DNA of 64,000 nucleotides from Terriglobia bacterium (GTDB lineage Bacteria; Acidobacteriota; Terriglobia; Terriglobales; Acidobacteriaceae). The stretch spans positions 1 to 64,000 of the forward strand of contig JAIQFA010000010.1 in NCBI GenBank assembly GCA_020073525.1, written 5' to 3'. Below are positions 43,742 to 52,578 of the stretch, piece by piece. The position numbers and the translations under genes were made by a program. Below the pieces are notes generated by a model. That model ran no database searches. It was not told the origin of the DNA and saw only the letters and a program-made list of their open reading frames with translations. Positions within the stretch are counted from its first letter, which is position 1; the number at the start of each line of letters is the position of its first letter.

Positions 43742-44272
43742 ATGTTTCTCTATTTCTTGCGCCATGCCAGTGCCGGAACTCAGTTCAGCAGCGCGAAGAA
43801 GGACGAAAAGCGCGGCCTCGATAAAGACGGCATCGAGCAATGCGGATATATTGGCCGCGCCCTCGCCGCGCTCGGCGTGCAGGTGGAAGTTATCATCTCC
43901 AGCCCGCTCAAGCGATCGACACAAACCGCCGCTTTGGTAGGAAATGAAATGGGCCACGAAGGCAAACTGGTCACGGACAACGCGCTGCGTCCGCAAGCAA
44001 ACTTCACTGATTTTCAAAAGATGCTGGAAAAGTACGCGCAGCAGGATGCCGTTCTGCTGGTGGGCCACAATCCAAACTTACGGGAATTTCTCGGACGGGT
44101 GATCAGCGACAGTGGATGCGAGGCGGTGGTGGAGCTGAAGAAAGGGGCAATAGCCAAGGTTGAAATGAGGCGCAATTCCGGGTCGCTGAGCTGGTGCATT
44201 ACGCCCCGCATCCTGCGCGCGCTTCACGCGGCGGCTACCGAGAGTTCGCGACCGAAGACTTCGCGGAAGTAG
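43742..44272 (+). CDS. SixA-like phosphohistidine phosphatase
   Basis: The 176-residue protein has the RHG-type motif in MFLYFLRHASAG, then YIGRALAALGVQVEVIISSP with a second conserved SPLKRSTQTA and VLLVGHNPNLREFLGRVISD carrying the late catalytic His. It belongs to the histidine phosphatase superfamily, SixA branch. It follows ppk1 closely, so the two are probably co-transcribed and polyphosphate-linked. The last 49 bases overlap the 3' end of the convergent Ppx/GppA gene. Substrate unproven. Confidence 0.9.
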   Translation: MFLYFLRHASAGTQFSSAKKDEKRGLDKDGIEQCGYIGRALAALGVQVEVIISSPLKRSTQTAALVGNEMGHEGKLVTDNALRPQANFTDFQKMLEKYAQQDAVLLVGHNPNLREFLGRVISDSGCEAVVELKKGAIAKVEMRRNSGSLSWCITPRILRALHAAATESSRPKTSRK

Positions 44273-45756
44273 GCCCCGTCCTTCTCAATCGCCCACACTT
44301 CCAGGTCCACACTTGCCTTTCCGCGCGGCGACAGCTTCATGGAGACTCTGCCGTTGCGCGACGAAACGGCAACTTTCTCGACCGACTGAATTCTCCCCAT
44401 ATTCAAAGCGCGCGCGATACGAAGCAGCACCGACGCCTTCGTTACATTCTCCCGCTCCTCGGGATTCAAGGTACTCATCGGACCTTCGCCCGGCGTGGGG
44501 CGCGACTTGCCGAGGTAGCGCGCGATCGAGCCAATGATCCGCCGTTGTTGTGGCGTGTACCCCAGGATTTCCGAGTGCGCGATGATGTAATAGGTGTGAC
44601 GGTGGTGTCCGTTGCGGTTGACGTAGTCACCCACCTCGAACAGCATGGCCGCAGCCGAGAGCCATTCGCGATAGTCTGCCGGAAGCTGATGTACTGATTT
44701 CAACGAAGAAAATAGAAGCAACGCAGAATCGCGCACCTGCAAAGCGTGATGCAGGTCAACCCGGTAATGTTCGACGGCGCGCTTAATCGACTCCCACCGC
44801 TCCGATTCAATGGCGCGGCCTGATCTCGTGCTGCGATCGTATTCCGCGGCCATCTGGGCCAGGATGCCGTCGCGCAACCCGAGCGCCGAGTAGCGAAAGC
44901 CGGGGAGATGGCATCGCTCCAGCAATTCCGCGTACACCACCGCGCCCGCACAAATGATTTCTGCGCGGCGCGGACCGATTCCGGGGACTTTCCGTCGCTG
45001 CTCCAAAGTGAGGCGCGTAATCTGGCCGGCAATGCGGCGCATCGTTTCGCGGGTAGCGTACTTGGCTGGCTGGCGTTTCCTTGGGCCCGCCAGATGACTC
45101 GCAACGCCTACCAGTGCGGCGGCTGTGCCCGAGGTGGCGATGACGGCGCCCACGCGTGCGGACTTAATCCGATCTTGAATGCGTGTAATTTCGCGGGCCA
45201 CGAATCCCTGGAGCCGCTTCAGTTCGCTTTTGCGTGGCGGATCGTGCCGCAGGAATTCGCCGGTCAGGCGCACGGCCCCGAGCGGCAAGCTCACCGTGTC
45301 CTGGAGGTGTCCCTCGCGAGTAAGCGTGAGTTCGCAGCTGCCTCCGCCGAGGTCCACCAGCAGAACATTGCGGGCGCCCAGGCGGCTGGCGGAGACAATG
45401 CCGAGGTGGATGAGGCGGGCTTCTTCGAGCCCGGAAATGATTTCGATGGTCCAGCCGGTGGTGGAACGCACCCACTCCAGAAAAGTGCGCGAGTTGCGGG
45501 CATCGCGGAGAGCCGCCGTGGCCACGACCTTTACCGAGTCTGTTCCGCACTCCTGCGTGGCACGATGAAAGCGCCGCAAAACGCGCACGGTTTCCGACAT
45601 CGATTCGGGTGAGAGCAGTCCGCCGCTGAATACCCCTTCGCCCAATCGCGTGACTTCGCGATCTTCGTGGATCTCCTTGAGCCGGCCGGCTTGCAGGCGC
45701 GAAACCTTGAGGCGAACGGAGTTCGACCCGATGTCGATGGCGGCAAAGGTGGGCAT
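44224..45756 (-). CDS. Ppx/GppA family exopolyphosphatase / pppGpp phosphatase with HD domain
   Basis: The 510-residue protein from ATG 45756 begins MPTFAAIDIGSNSVRLKV (actin-like ATPase fold). It has VVATAALRDARNSRTFLE, VLLVDLGGGSCELTLTREG and VIATSGTAAALVG, typical of Ppx/GppA. The C-terminal half has an HD-type helical domain (YRVDLHHALQVRDSALLLFS). It degrades polyphosphate or hydrolyses pppGpp; with ppk1 and the pst genes adjacent, a polyphosphate role is most likely. It overlaps the SixA-like gene tail to tail by 49 bases. Confidence 0.92.
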   Translation of the reverse strand: MPTFAAIDIGSNSVRLKVSRLQAGRLKEIHEDREVTRLGEGVFSGGLLSPESMSETVRVLRRFHRATQECGTDSVKVVATAALRDARNSRTFLEWVRSTTGWTIEIISGLEEARLIHLGIVSASRLGARNVLLVDLGGGSCELTLTREGHLQDTVSLPLGAVRLTGEFLRHDPPRKSELKRLQGFVAREITRIQDRIKSARVGAVIATSGTAAALVGVASHLAGPRKRQPAKYATRETMRRIAGQITRLTLEQRRKVPGIGPRRAEIICAGAVVYAELLERCHLPGFRYSALGLRDGILAQMAAEYDRSTRSGRAIESERWESIKRAVEHYRVDLHHALQVRDSALLLFSSLKSVHQLPADYREWLSAAAMLFEVGDYVNRNGHHRHTYYIIAHSEILGYTPQQRRIIGSIARYLGKSRPTPGEGPMSTLNPEERENVTKASVLLRIARALNMGRIQSVEKVAVSSRNGRVSMKLSPRGKASVDLEVWAIEKDGAYFREVFGRELSVAAA

Positions 45757-45847
45757 TGGAGTGACGATCAGTATTCTCACATCCGGGCCGCATGACGCAA
45801 GCTGTGGGCGCTTGTCACCCACGGGGAGAACTTCATCTCCGGCCGCA

Positions 45848-45915
45848 GCGCCTTAAGGCGCGCTTGTAGCGCAACACTTACGGCATGCCTGAAGCTGAAG
45901 GCATGCCCTGATACG
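45848..45915. repeat. Palindromic intergenic repeats upstream of pstC
   Basis: gcgccttaaggcgc at 45848-45861 and cggcatgcctgaagctgaag (then gcatgccctgatacg) at 45881-45915. Same family as units at 26728 and 54793. Confidence 0.65.
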
Positions 45916-45998
45916 GACCGCACCTGCAACACATTCTGATGAGCAATGGGGTCGGTATAGAAGGCCCGAAACCTCCAAAAATGGAGAAGGGCTGCATT

Positions 45999-46025
45999 TT
46001 AATCGATTTGTAACAACGCTTTGGT
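45999..46025 (+). promoter_or_regulatory. Candidate PHO-box-like repeats upstream of pstC
   Basis: TTAAT at 45999 and GTAAC at 46010, with a weak TTGGT at 46021, 11 bp apart as in the pstS box. Only 14 bases separate the last unit from the pstC ATG, which is unusually tight, so this is less secure than the pstS site. Confidence 0.3.
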
Positions 46026-46039
46026 AGCCTCAAGACGGA

Positions 46040-47074
46040 ATGTCTAACCAAGCCCTGCCCCGGCCGCGTTTCAACGCTCCCGACCCGGAGCGGGATGCGA
46101 AGGCCGCCCTGAAAATTGAAGCCAGAACGACGCCGCTTTTGCAGGGGAAGGTCAGCGAAATCCCCGACGCTTTGTTTGGCTGGGCAATGCGCTTTTGCGG
46201 CGTGGCCGTGGTGGCGCTGCTGGGTTTGATCGTTTACCAGTTGGTGGTGGGCTCCCAGCTCTCCTGGCATGCGTTTGGCTGGAAGTTTTTTTGGCAATCG
46301 GAGTGGAATCCGGTATCCGATCAGTACGGCGCGCTGCCGTTCGTCTACGGCACGATGGTTTCCTCGCTGCTTTCGCTCGTCATCGCAGTGCCGCTGTCTC
46401 TGGGCGTGGCCGTGTTTATTACCGAGATGTGCCCGGTCGGACTGCGTGGGATTCTTTCTTTCACTACCGAACTCCTGGCTGCCATTCCTAGCGTGGTTTA
46501 CGGACTTTGGGCAATCTTCGTTCTGGTGCCGATTATTCGCACATATGCGGAGCCGTTTCTCGCCAAAACGCTCGGGTGGACAGGACTGTTCAGTGGACCT
46601 CCGTACGGCATCGGCATGCTGGCCGCCGGCGTGATTCTGGCGATCATGATCATTCCCATCATCTCGTCGATCACCCGCGAGGTCCTCACCGTCGTACCGC
46701 AACACCAGCGTGAGGCAGTTCTAGCGCTCGGAGCAACGCGCTGGGAGATGATCCGTATGGGCGTGTTGCGCAATGCCCGGGCTGGAATCGTGGGCGCTAT
46801 CATTTTGGGTCTTGGCCGCGCCCTTGGCGAAACCATGGCGGTCACCATGGTGATCGGGAACCGCCCGGAGATCGCCAAGTCGTTGTTTGCTCCTGGATAC
46901 ACGATGGCCAGCGTGCTCGCCAATGAATTCACCGAAGCGACCGGCGACCTGTATCTTTCCGCCCTGATTGAGATTGGTTTGGCGCTATTTTTTGTGACGA
47001 TTGTAGTCAACGCGCTCGCACGGCTCATGGTGTGGAGCGTAACTCGAGGCCAACCGGCAAGAAGCGTTGCCTGA
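46040..47074 (+). CDS. pstC: Phosphate ABC transporter permease PstC
   Basis: The 344-residue inner-membrane permease has about six or seven hydrophobic segments. Motifs include ITEMCPVGLRGILSFTTELLA, AIPSVVYGLWAIFVLVPI, and the EAA-type loop EVLTVVPQHQREAVLALGAT with RWEMIRMGVL. Late in the protein there is ALGETMAVTMVIGN, diagnostic for PstC. It forms the channel with PstA, energised by PstB. A Pro/Arg-rich cytoplasmic N-terminal tail (about 35 residues) precedes the first helix. First gene of the pstCAB-phoU operon. Confidence 0.95.
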   Translation: MSNQALPRPRFNAPDPERDAKAALKIEARTTPLLQGKVSEIPDALFGWAMRFCGVAVVALLGLIVYQLVVGSQLSWHAFGWKFFWQSEWNPVSDQYGALPFVYGTMVSSLLSLVIAVPLSLGVAVFITEMCPVGLRGILSFTTELLAAIPSVVYGLWAIFVLVPIIRTYAEPFLAKTLGWTGLFSGPPYGIGMLAAGVILAIMIIPIISSITREVLTVVPQHQREAVLALGATRWEMIRMGVLRNARAGIVGAIILGLGRALGETMAVTMVIGNRPEIAKSLFAPGYTMASVLANEFTEATGDLYLSALIEIGLALFFVTIVVNALARLMVWSVTRGQPARSVA

Positions 47075-47075
47075 T

Positions 47076-47966
47076 ATGAACTCCAATTCGGCAGCGGTGA
47101 GTATTCCGCAAGTGAGCATCCCGCCGTTCAGTTGGCGGCGGCGTGTGACTGATCACGTGATGACGGGAGTTGCTGTGCTCACCGTCCTCCTCGTGCTCTT
47201 GCCGCTCTTCGCTATTTTTGCCTATCTGGTTTTCAAGGGCATCGGTTCGATTAACCTCGCTTTCTTGACGCAAACCCCGAAACCGGTCGGTGAGCCGGGC
47301 GGCGGAATGGCCAACGCCATCGTCGGCTCGATGGTCATCCTGGCCATTGCCAGTCTGCTCGGCGTGCCGCTTGGAATCGGCGCGGGAGTGTTTCTTTCGG
47401 AGTATGGCCGGAATCGCTATGGCGATATCGTGCGGTTTGTCTCCGACGTGTTGAATGGCGTGCCTTCGATCGTGATCGGCATTGTGGCTTACGGGCTGGT
47501 CGTGATGAGGCAGAAGCACTTTTCGGCGCTGGCCGGTGGGGTGGCGCTGGCGATCATGATGATTCCGACCATCGCCCGTACCACCGAGCAGATGCTGCTG
47601 CTGGTTCCGCAGGCGATCCGCGAAGCTGCATTCGGCTTGGGCGTTTCGCGCTGGCGCACGACGCTTTCGATTACGCTGCGCACGGCTACCTCCGGCGTCA
47701 TCACCGGCGTCATGCTGGCCTTTGCTCGCGTGGCGGGAGAAACCGCGCCGCTGCTCTTTACCGCCTTCGGAAACCAGTTCTGGAATTGGAAGACGGATCA
47801 GCCGACCGCAGCCTTGTCGCTGCAGATCTTCACCTACGCGATCTCGCCATTTGATGAATGGCACAAGCAGGCGTGGGCGGGCGCGCTGGTTTTGATTGTT
47901 CTTATTGTTGGTGCGGTCGCCGCAGTTCGGATTGCAGTGCGCCACGGAACTTTGTCAGGAGCTTAA
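47076..47966 (+). CDS. pstA: Phosphate ABC transporter permease PstA
   Basis: The 296-residue inner-membrane permease has six hydrophobic segments. It contains PKPVGEPGGGMANAIVGSMV, FLSEYGRNRYGDIVRFVSD, VLNGVPSIVIGIVAYGLVV and the EAA loop VPQAIREAAFGLGVSRW, all PstA-like, plus LAFARVAGETAPLLFTAFGN. ATG 47076 follows the pstC stop by one base; an upstream TTG would overlap pstC. It pairs with PstC for phosphate uptake. Confidence 0.95.
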   Translation: MNSNSAAVSIPQVSIPPFSWRRRVTDHVMTGVAVLTVLLVLLPLFAIFAYLVFKGIGSINLAFLTQTPKPVGEPGGGMANAIVGSMVILAIASLLGVPLGIGAGVFLSEYGRNRYGDIVRFVSDVLNGVPSIVIGIVAYGLVVMRQKHFSALAGGVALAIMMIPTIARTTEQMLLLVPQAIREAAFGLGVSRWRTTLSITLRTATSGVITGVMLAFARVAGETAPLLFTAFGNQFWNWKTDQPTAALSLQIFTYAISPFDEWHKQAWAGALVLIVLIVGAVAAVRIAVRHGTLSGA

Positions 47967-47972
47967 CCAGTT

Positions 47973-48731
47973 ATGGGCGTCGGAATTAGAGTCGAACAGC
48001 TGAATGCGTTTTACGGCAAGACGCAGGCTTTGTTCGACATCAACATCACCGTGCAAGCCAACCACGCGACCGCGCTGATCGGGCCGTCGGGCTGCGGGAA
48101 ATCCACGTTCATTCGCTGCCTGAACCGCATGCACGAAACCATTCCCGAGGCTCGGGTCGAAGGCGCGGTTCACATCGGCGATCTTAGCGTTTACAACGGA
48201 ACGTCCGCTACCCAGTTGCGCCGCCGCGTCGGCATGGTGTTCCAGAAGCCGAATCCGTTCCCGACCATGTCCATCTACGACAACGTGGCCGCCGGGCTCA
48301 AGCTAAACGGTTTTGGCAACCGGAAACAACTGGATGAGATCGTCCAGAAATCCCTGCACAGTTCAGCGTTGTGGGATGAAGTCAAAGATTCTCTCCACAA
48401 GAAGTCTGGCGCCAGCCTTTCCGGCGGCCAGCAGCAACGGCTGTGCATCGCACGCGCTCTCGCCGTTCAGCCGGAAGTCCTGCTCATGGATGAACCTTGC
48501 TCGGCGCTCGATCCCATCTCCACCGGCAAGATCGAGGAGCTGATTTTTCAGCTAAAAGAGCAATACACGATCGTAATTGTGACGCATAATATGCAACAGG
48601 CAGCCCGGGTGGCCGAATTCACTGGGTTTTTCTTGCTCGGCAAGATGATTGAATTCGATAAGACGGAAAAGATATTTACTAACCCCTCCGACAAACGGAC
48701 GGAAGACTACGTCACAGGCAGGTTCGGATAA
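47973..48731 (+). CDS. pstB: Phosphate ABC transporter ATP-binding protein PstB
   Basis: The 252-residue ATPase has Walker [16 protein letters not shown]-loop [17 protein letters not shown], signature [17 protein letters not shown] and Walker [14 protein letters not shown], with the switch His in VTHNMQQA. It starts [16 protein letters not shown], characteristic of PstB. It overlaps phoU by one base. Confidence 0.97.
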   Translation: MGVGIRVEQLNAFYGKTQALFDINITVQANHATALIGPSGCGKSTFIRCLNRMHETIPEARVEGAVHIGDLSVYNGTSATQLRRRVGMVFQKPNPFPTMSIYDNVAAGLKLNGFGNRKQLDEIVQKSLHSSALWDEVKDSLHKKSGASLSGGQQQRLCIARALAVQPEVLLMDEPCSALDPISTGKIEELIFQLKEQYTIVIVTHNMQQAARVAEFTGFFLLGKMIEFDKTEKIFTNPSDKRTEDYVTGRFG

Positions 48732-49426
48732 TGCGTACGCGCTTTCAGCAACAGATGGAGGACCTCCGGGAAAAACTGCTCCGCATGGGCGGCCTCGCGG
48801 AGCTGGCGGTAGATCGCGCCACCCAGGCGTATACCGAGCGCGATCTCACGCGCTGCCAGCTGGTCCTCGAAAACGAGAGCCTCATCAACGCCGCGGAGCG
48901 CGAGATTGATGAGCTCGCCTTCGACATTCTCGCCACGCAGCAACCGGCGGCGGTGGACCTGCGCTTCATCCTCGCGGTCACCAAGATCAACGCCGATCTG
49001 GAGCGCGTAGGCGATCAGGCAGTGAACATTGCTGAGCGCGTCATGGACCTGATTGAACTGCCAGCCGTCGAGTTGCCAGTCGATATTGGACGCATGGCTA
49101 CCGCCGTCAGCGCCATGGTGCGACGCGCCCTGGAGTCGTTTGTGGAAGGCAAAGCCGAACTCGCGCAGGCCGTGCTGGAGATGGATCACGTCGTCGATCG
49201 CATGCGTGACGAAGCTTTTATTGTGCTCGTGCGAAAGATGAATGAAGAGCCGCAAGTCACTCAGCAGGCGCTGGATGCGCTCTTAGTGGCACGCAATCTC
49301 GAGCGCGTCGCGGACCACGCCACCAACATTTCCGAGGATGTCATTTTCTGGGTGCTGGGAGCTGACGTCCGCCATCACGCGCAGGCAGCGTCGGCTGCTC
49401 CAAGACCGGATACGCGCGAACAATAG
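48731..49426 (+). CDS. phoU: Phosphate-specific transport system accessory protein PhoU
   Basis: The 231-residue all-helical protein has duplicated PhoU repeats. The first contains FQQQMEDLREKLLRMGGLAE, LAFDILATQQPAAVDLRFIL and NADLERVGDQAVNIAERV. The second contains LAQAVLEMDHVVDRMRDEAF and VARNLERVADHATNISEDV. It modulates Pst uptake and signalling through the Pho sensor kinase, which is not in the window. It ends the pst operon and is followed by a long inverted repeat. Confidence 0.96.
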   Translation: MRTRFQQQMEDLREKLLRMGGLAELAVDRATQAYTERDLTRCQLVLENESLINAAEREIDELAFDILATQQPAAVDLRFILAVTKINADLERVGDQAVNIAERVMDLIELPAVELPVDIGRMATAVSAMVRRALESFVEGKAELAQAVLEMDHVVDRMRDEAFIVLVRKMNEEPQVTQQALDALLVARNLERVADHATNISEDVIFWVLGADVRHHAQAASAAPRPDTREQ

Positions 49427-49473
49427 ACGCGAAAAGATCCCTACTGCGGATCATGTTCATAGCGTAACTCATC

Positions 49474-49550
49474 ACCACCAAGGACACGAAGTTACACGAA
49501 GGTTTTTGCTCATTAGGGTTCGCTTCGTGCTACTTCGTGTCCTTGGTGGT
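49474..49550. repeat. Long inverted repeat (28-bp arms), ttcgtgtccttggtgg family
   Basis: Left arm 49474-49501 (accaccaaggacacgaagtt, acacgaag) and right arm 49523-49550 (cttcgtgctacttcgtgtcc, ttggtggt) match with two mismatches around a 21-base loop. Copies or relatives occur at 63485-63559 and, as a half, at about 25622-25655. It may terminate or stabilise the pst transcript. Confidence 0.8.
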
Positions 49551-49601
49551 TAAGAACTTTCTTCGTCCCGCATCAGACCCTGCGATACACTGTTCCAGCC
49601 C

Positions 49602-50711
49602 ATGAGCCAGAGAATCCGCGTTTTTGCCACCTGTGACATCGGAGACGCCCTCAGCATTCTTCGCCACAAGGGATACGACATCGAGGTCTATCCCAAGCCC
49701 GAAGCTCCACCGAAAAGCCTGATCATCGAAAAAGTGAAGTCTGGCGTAAATGGCCTGATCACCACCCTGCGCGATGCGATCGACGCCGAGGTTTTCGCTG
49801 CCGGAGAAGGCACGCTCAAGGTGGTCGCACAGATCGCCGTCGGATTCGACAACATCAACCGCGCCGATGCCAACAAATACAAAGTGCCGTTCACGCATAC
49901 CGCCGACGTGCTGACCGAAGCGACCGCGGAGTTTGCCTTCTTCCTGATGGGCGCGCTCGCCCGCAAACTATGGTCCGCCGAACATCTGACGCGCGAAGAT
50001 CGTTGGGGATATTGGCATCCGTACTTGCCGTTTCTGGGCGACGAAGTCACCGGAAAAACCGTTGCGGTCATCGGTACGGGGCGCATCGGCCTCGCTATGA
50101 TCAAGAAGTGCGCCGGATTCGACATGAACATCCTGTGCTTTGATCCGGCCTATGAAAACCACGACTACATCCGGGCCATCCAAGAGGTGAAGGATCTGCG
50201 CTTCCAGCGCGGCATCAGCCGTGAGAGAGCCTCCATTCGTTACACCACGTTGAACGAAGCATTGAGTGGCTCGGATTTCATCAGCCTGCACGTTCCGCTG
50301 CTGCGCGAGGGCGAGAGCGCCACGCCGACCTATCACCTGATCAACGAAGCCACGTTGCGCATGATGAAGCCCACTGCCATGATCGTAAACACATCGCGTG
50401 GACCGGTGGTAGACGAGGCAGCGCTGGCCCACGCGTTGCGCGAGAACTGGATTGCCGGCGCCGCTCTCGATGTTTACGAGACCGAGCCACTGCCCGCCGA
50501 TTCGCCGCTGCGCGATCCTGCGATCGCCGACCGTTGCCGGCTCCTGCCGCATTTCGCCAGCGCCGCGCGCATTACGCGCTTGTCGTCTGACCCGAATAAG
50601 GGCATGGCCGGACGCTGTGTGCAGGGACTGATCGACGTTCTGGAAGGGAACTACGGCGGGGATGTTACCAAGATGCCGTACGTAGTGAACAAAGAAGCGT
50701 TCGCGAAGTAG
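49602..50711 (+). CDS. D-isomer-specific 2-hydroxyacid dehydrogenase (glyoxylate reductase-like)
   Basis: The 369-residue NAD(P)-dependent oxidoreductase has GFDNINRADA, the Rossmann motif GKTVAVIGTGRIGLAM, and the catalytic trio Arg in NTSRGPVVDEAAL, Glu in DVYETEPLP and His in LLPHFASAA. The NAD domain contains an insertion of about 15 residues (near IRAIQEVKDLRFQR) compared with typical 320-residue members. The substrate is probably glyoxylate, hydroxypyruvate or a related 2-keto acid. Single gene. Confidence 0.88.
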   Translation: MSQRIRVFATCDIGDALSILRHKGYDIEVYPKPEAPPKSLIIEKVKSGVNGLITTLRDAIDAEVFAAGEGTLKVVAQIAVGFDNINRADANKYKVPFTHTADVLTEATAEFAFFLMGALARKLWSAEHLTREDRWGYWHPYLPFLGDEVTGKTVAVIGTGRIGLAMIKKCAGFDMNILCFDPAYENHDYIRAIQEVKDLRFQRGISRERASIRYTTLNEALSGSDFISLHVPLLREGESATPTYHLINEATLRMMKPTAMIVNTSRGPVVDEAALAHALRENWIAGAALDVYETEPLPADSPLRDPAIADRCRLLPHFASAARITRLSSDPNKGMAGRCVQGLIDVLEGNYGGDVTKMPYVVNKEAFAK

Positions 50712-50873
50712 ATGGCGTTGGCGGTGCTGGCATCCAGCTTCTCGAAAGACCGCGAGACGCGGGGCACCCGGCCCGATTCCAGTTCGTGGCTTGTACCCTT
50801 TACACAGAAAACCCCAACCGGTGCTCTGACCGGACGCTTCGAAACCAGAGACAGACGGGTTTCCATTACTCCT

Positions 50874-51752
50874 TCATTGGCATTCAAGCCACCCAACTTG
50901 TCCTTTCTTGTTTTTGATTTTTGCTGAGTTTCCTTTTTGCTCTAAGACTTGTACGGGGTCGTCTTCTACTACACTACCGGTGATGACTAAGCCATCCGGA
51001 ACACTGTGAAGGTTGCCGCTGCATGCAGCGTCTTCTCCGTCGGATTCGGTGTGAGCCGCTCTATCGGTACCTGCGACCGGCGCTTCGCTGTTCGCGCCTG
51101 ATCTTCGTGCAGAGGGATCGCATCTTTCAGTTGAATGCAAGAGGCCCGTGGTGACAGCCTCCTTCGCGGCCAGATAACAAGGATCGGATAGGAGTTCTTC
51201 CGTTGCGACTGTTGCCTTATCGGTCGCCCTCTTGCTGGCATCAGCAACAGAGGTAGCCGGCCTGCGATATACCGGTGAAATTCCAAGAGCCTGCATTTCG
51301 AGTTCGTGGGAATTTTCTTGCAAAACCGCTATCTGAGTGTCTGTGTCGATCGTATTGTGATTCGCCGTAATGAAAAAAACCGTATTGCTCACGATTTGGG
51401 CAACGCGCTTTTCACCGGGACTTTCCGCGAAAGCTTGAAGATCATCAGACGCCTTTTCCGCTGCTACTGCGCGTAGAGTCCATGACTCCTTGTCGTCTGA
51501 CAGTTCCATCATGTTGCCAGCAGACGTTAGTGTCTTGGTATCTAGTAGATGTTCATTCAGGCGATCTATGGCTGCAAAAGCCTTTCGCCCTAGTGCCATG
51601 AACTCCTTGGAGAATTCTCCGGGTTTCGCAGTTGTCAGCTTGGGCGCACTTTGCAATGGTGCGGGTGTGGGTTTGTGTTTAGGCGCGTTCTGTGCCAGCA
51701 CATGGCAGCAGAGCAGGGTTGCGGCGAACAATAGCGTAGCAACGTTTCTCAT
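50874..51752 (-). CDS. Secreted protein with a C-terminal SH3-like segment, unknown function
   Basis: The 292-residue protein from ATG 51752, with GAGG 5 bases upstream, has a signal peptide (NVATLLFAATLLCCHVLA). A helical, acidic middle includes KASDDLQAFAESPGEKRVAQ. A C-terminal segment, about 250-292, resembles a bacterial SH3-like module (DDPVQVLEQKGNSAKIKNKK, GQVGWLECQ). The SH3-like call is weak. No family recognised otherwise. Longer starts to 51845 lack a clear site. Confidence 0.6.
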   Translation of the reverse strand: MRNVATLLFAATLLCCHVLAQNAPKHKPTPAPLQSAPKLTTAKPGEFSKEFMALGRKAFAAIDRLNEHLLDTKTLTSAGNMMELSDDKESWTLRAVAAEKASDDLQAFAESPGEKRVAQIVSNTVFFITANHNTIDTDTQIAVLQENSHELEMQALGISPVYRRPATSVADASKRATDKATVATEELLSDPCYLAAKEAVTTGLLHSTERCDPSARRSGANSEAPVAGTDRAAHTESDGEDAACSGNLHSVPDGLVITGSVVEDDPVQVLEQKGNSAKIKNKKGQVGWLECQ

Positions 51753-51909
51753 TGTTGCCTCGTAACGCATCGCGAGTCCATTGGTGTAGCCGCCAACAAA
51801 CGTGATCTGTAACTGGACATCCTCTGACCGCTTCGCCTTGGACAAAGTGGTACGTTGGGGACACGTCCAAAAGCGTACCCTATCCCGATTCTCCTTTCCG
51901 TGACCGTCG

Positions 51910-52338
51910 TCACCCTTTGCTCAAGGCGGCGTGTGCATCCTGCTCCAGCCAATATTTGTGGATTCGGTCGCCTGCGCTGCCGCGAACCGTCTCATGCTTG
52001 ACTATCGGATTAATGTTCGCTTTCTTGGCAGCTTTGCTAATGCCAGCCAATATCCCGGCTAACTTTTTGTTGCCGGAGAGTTTATTGCCGGGAAGGTGCA
52101 TCTCATCGCGGAATTGTGCGTCCGTCGTGAACTCAGGAAATGCCTTATTCAGTAAATTCACCGCAAACTGCTGTTCCGCCGGCAGGGACTCTAGCACAGA
52201 TCGAATCGTCTTCTGTCCGCCCCTCGCGTGCTCGCACCCGGACGCGCCAACGGCGGATTCTAGATTGACAAGAGCCGCAACCTCTCCAGGCGAATCACAA
52301 GTGACTTCTTGACCTCGGAACCACATTTTGTATGGCAT
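51910..52338 (-). CDS. Hypothetical protein
   Basis: The 142-residue protein from ATG 52338 (MPYKMWFRGQEVTCDSPGEV) has GGGGG upstream. It is mostly helical, with AGILAGISKAAKKANINPIV in the C-terminal half and a charged tail. No motif recognised; not a membrane protein. A dyad at 52367-52394 lies just upstream and may control it. It and the neighbouring SH3-like gene look like accessory insertions between core genes. Confidence 0.55.
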   Translation of the reverse strand: MPYKMWFRGQEVTCDSPGEVAALVNLESAVGASGCEHARGGQKTIRSVLESLPAEQQFAVNLLNKAFPEFTTDAQFRDEMHLPGNKLSGNKKLAGILAGISKAAKKANINPIVKHETVRGSAGDRIHKYWLEQDAHAALSKG

Positions 52339-52366
52339 CACGTGCCCCCTGCAGGATTCAATACAT

Positions 52367-52394
52367 GATATGACAGACATATGTCAATGATATC
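52367..52394. promoter_or_regulatory. Candidate operator dyad
   Basis: gatatgaca at 52367 and tgtca..gatatc at 52382-52394 form an imperfect inverted repeat around acatatgt. It lies upstream of the 51910-52338 gene. Binding protein unknown. Confidence 0.25.
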
Positions 52395-52578
52395 TGGTAA
52401 TGCATCACTGGATAGTGTGACATCTGTTGCGGGACTGGTTGTGGGCTCAATCGAGAGCCCTCGGCTGTTATCCTTGGAGTTCGCCCTCCTGTGTTTCGTG
52501 GCATGTCCCACGCATCTGAAGGCCCGCAAACTTGTCGCCGCTCGATCCGACCTGCTACTCTCGCCATTCACCCACGCT

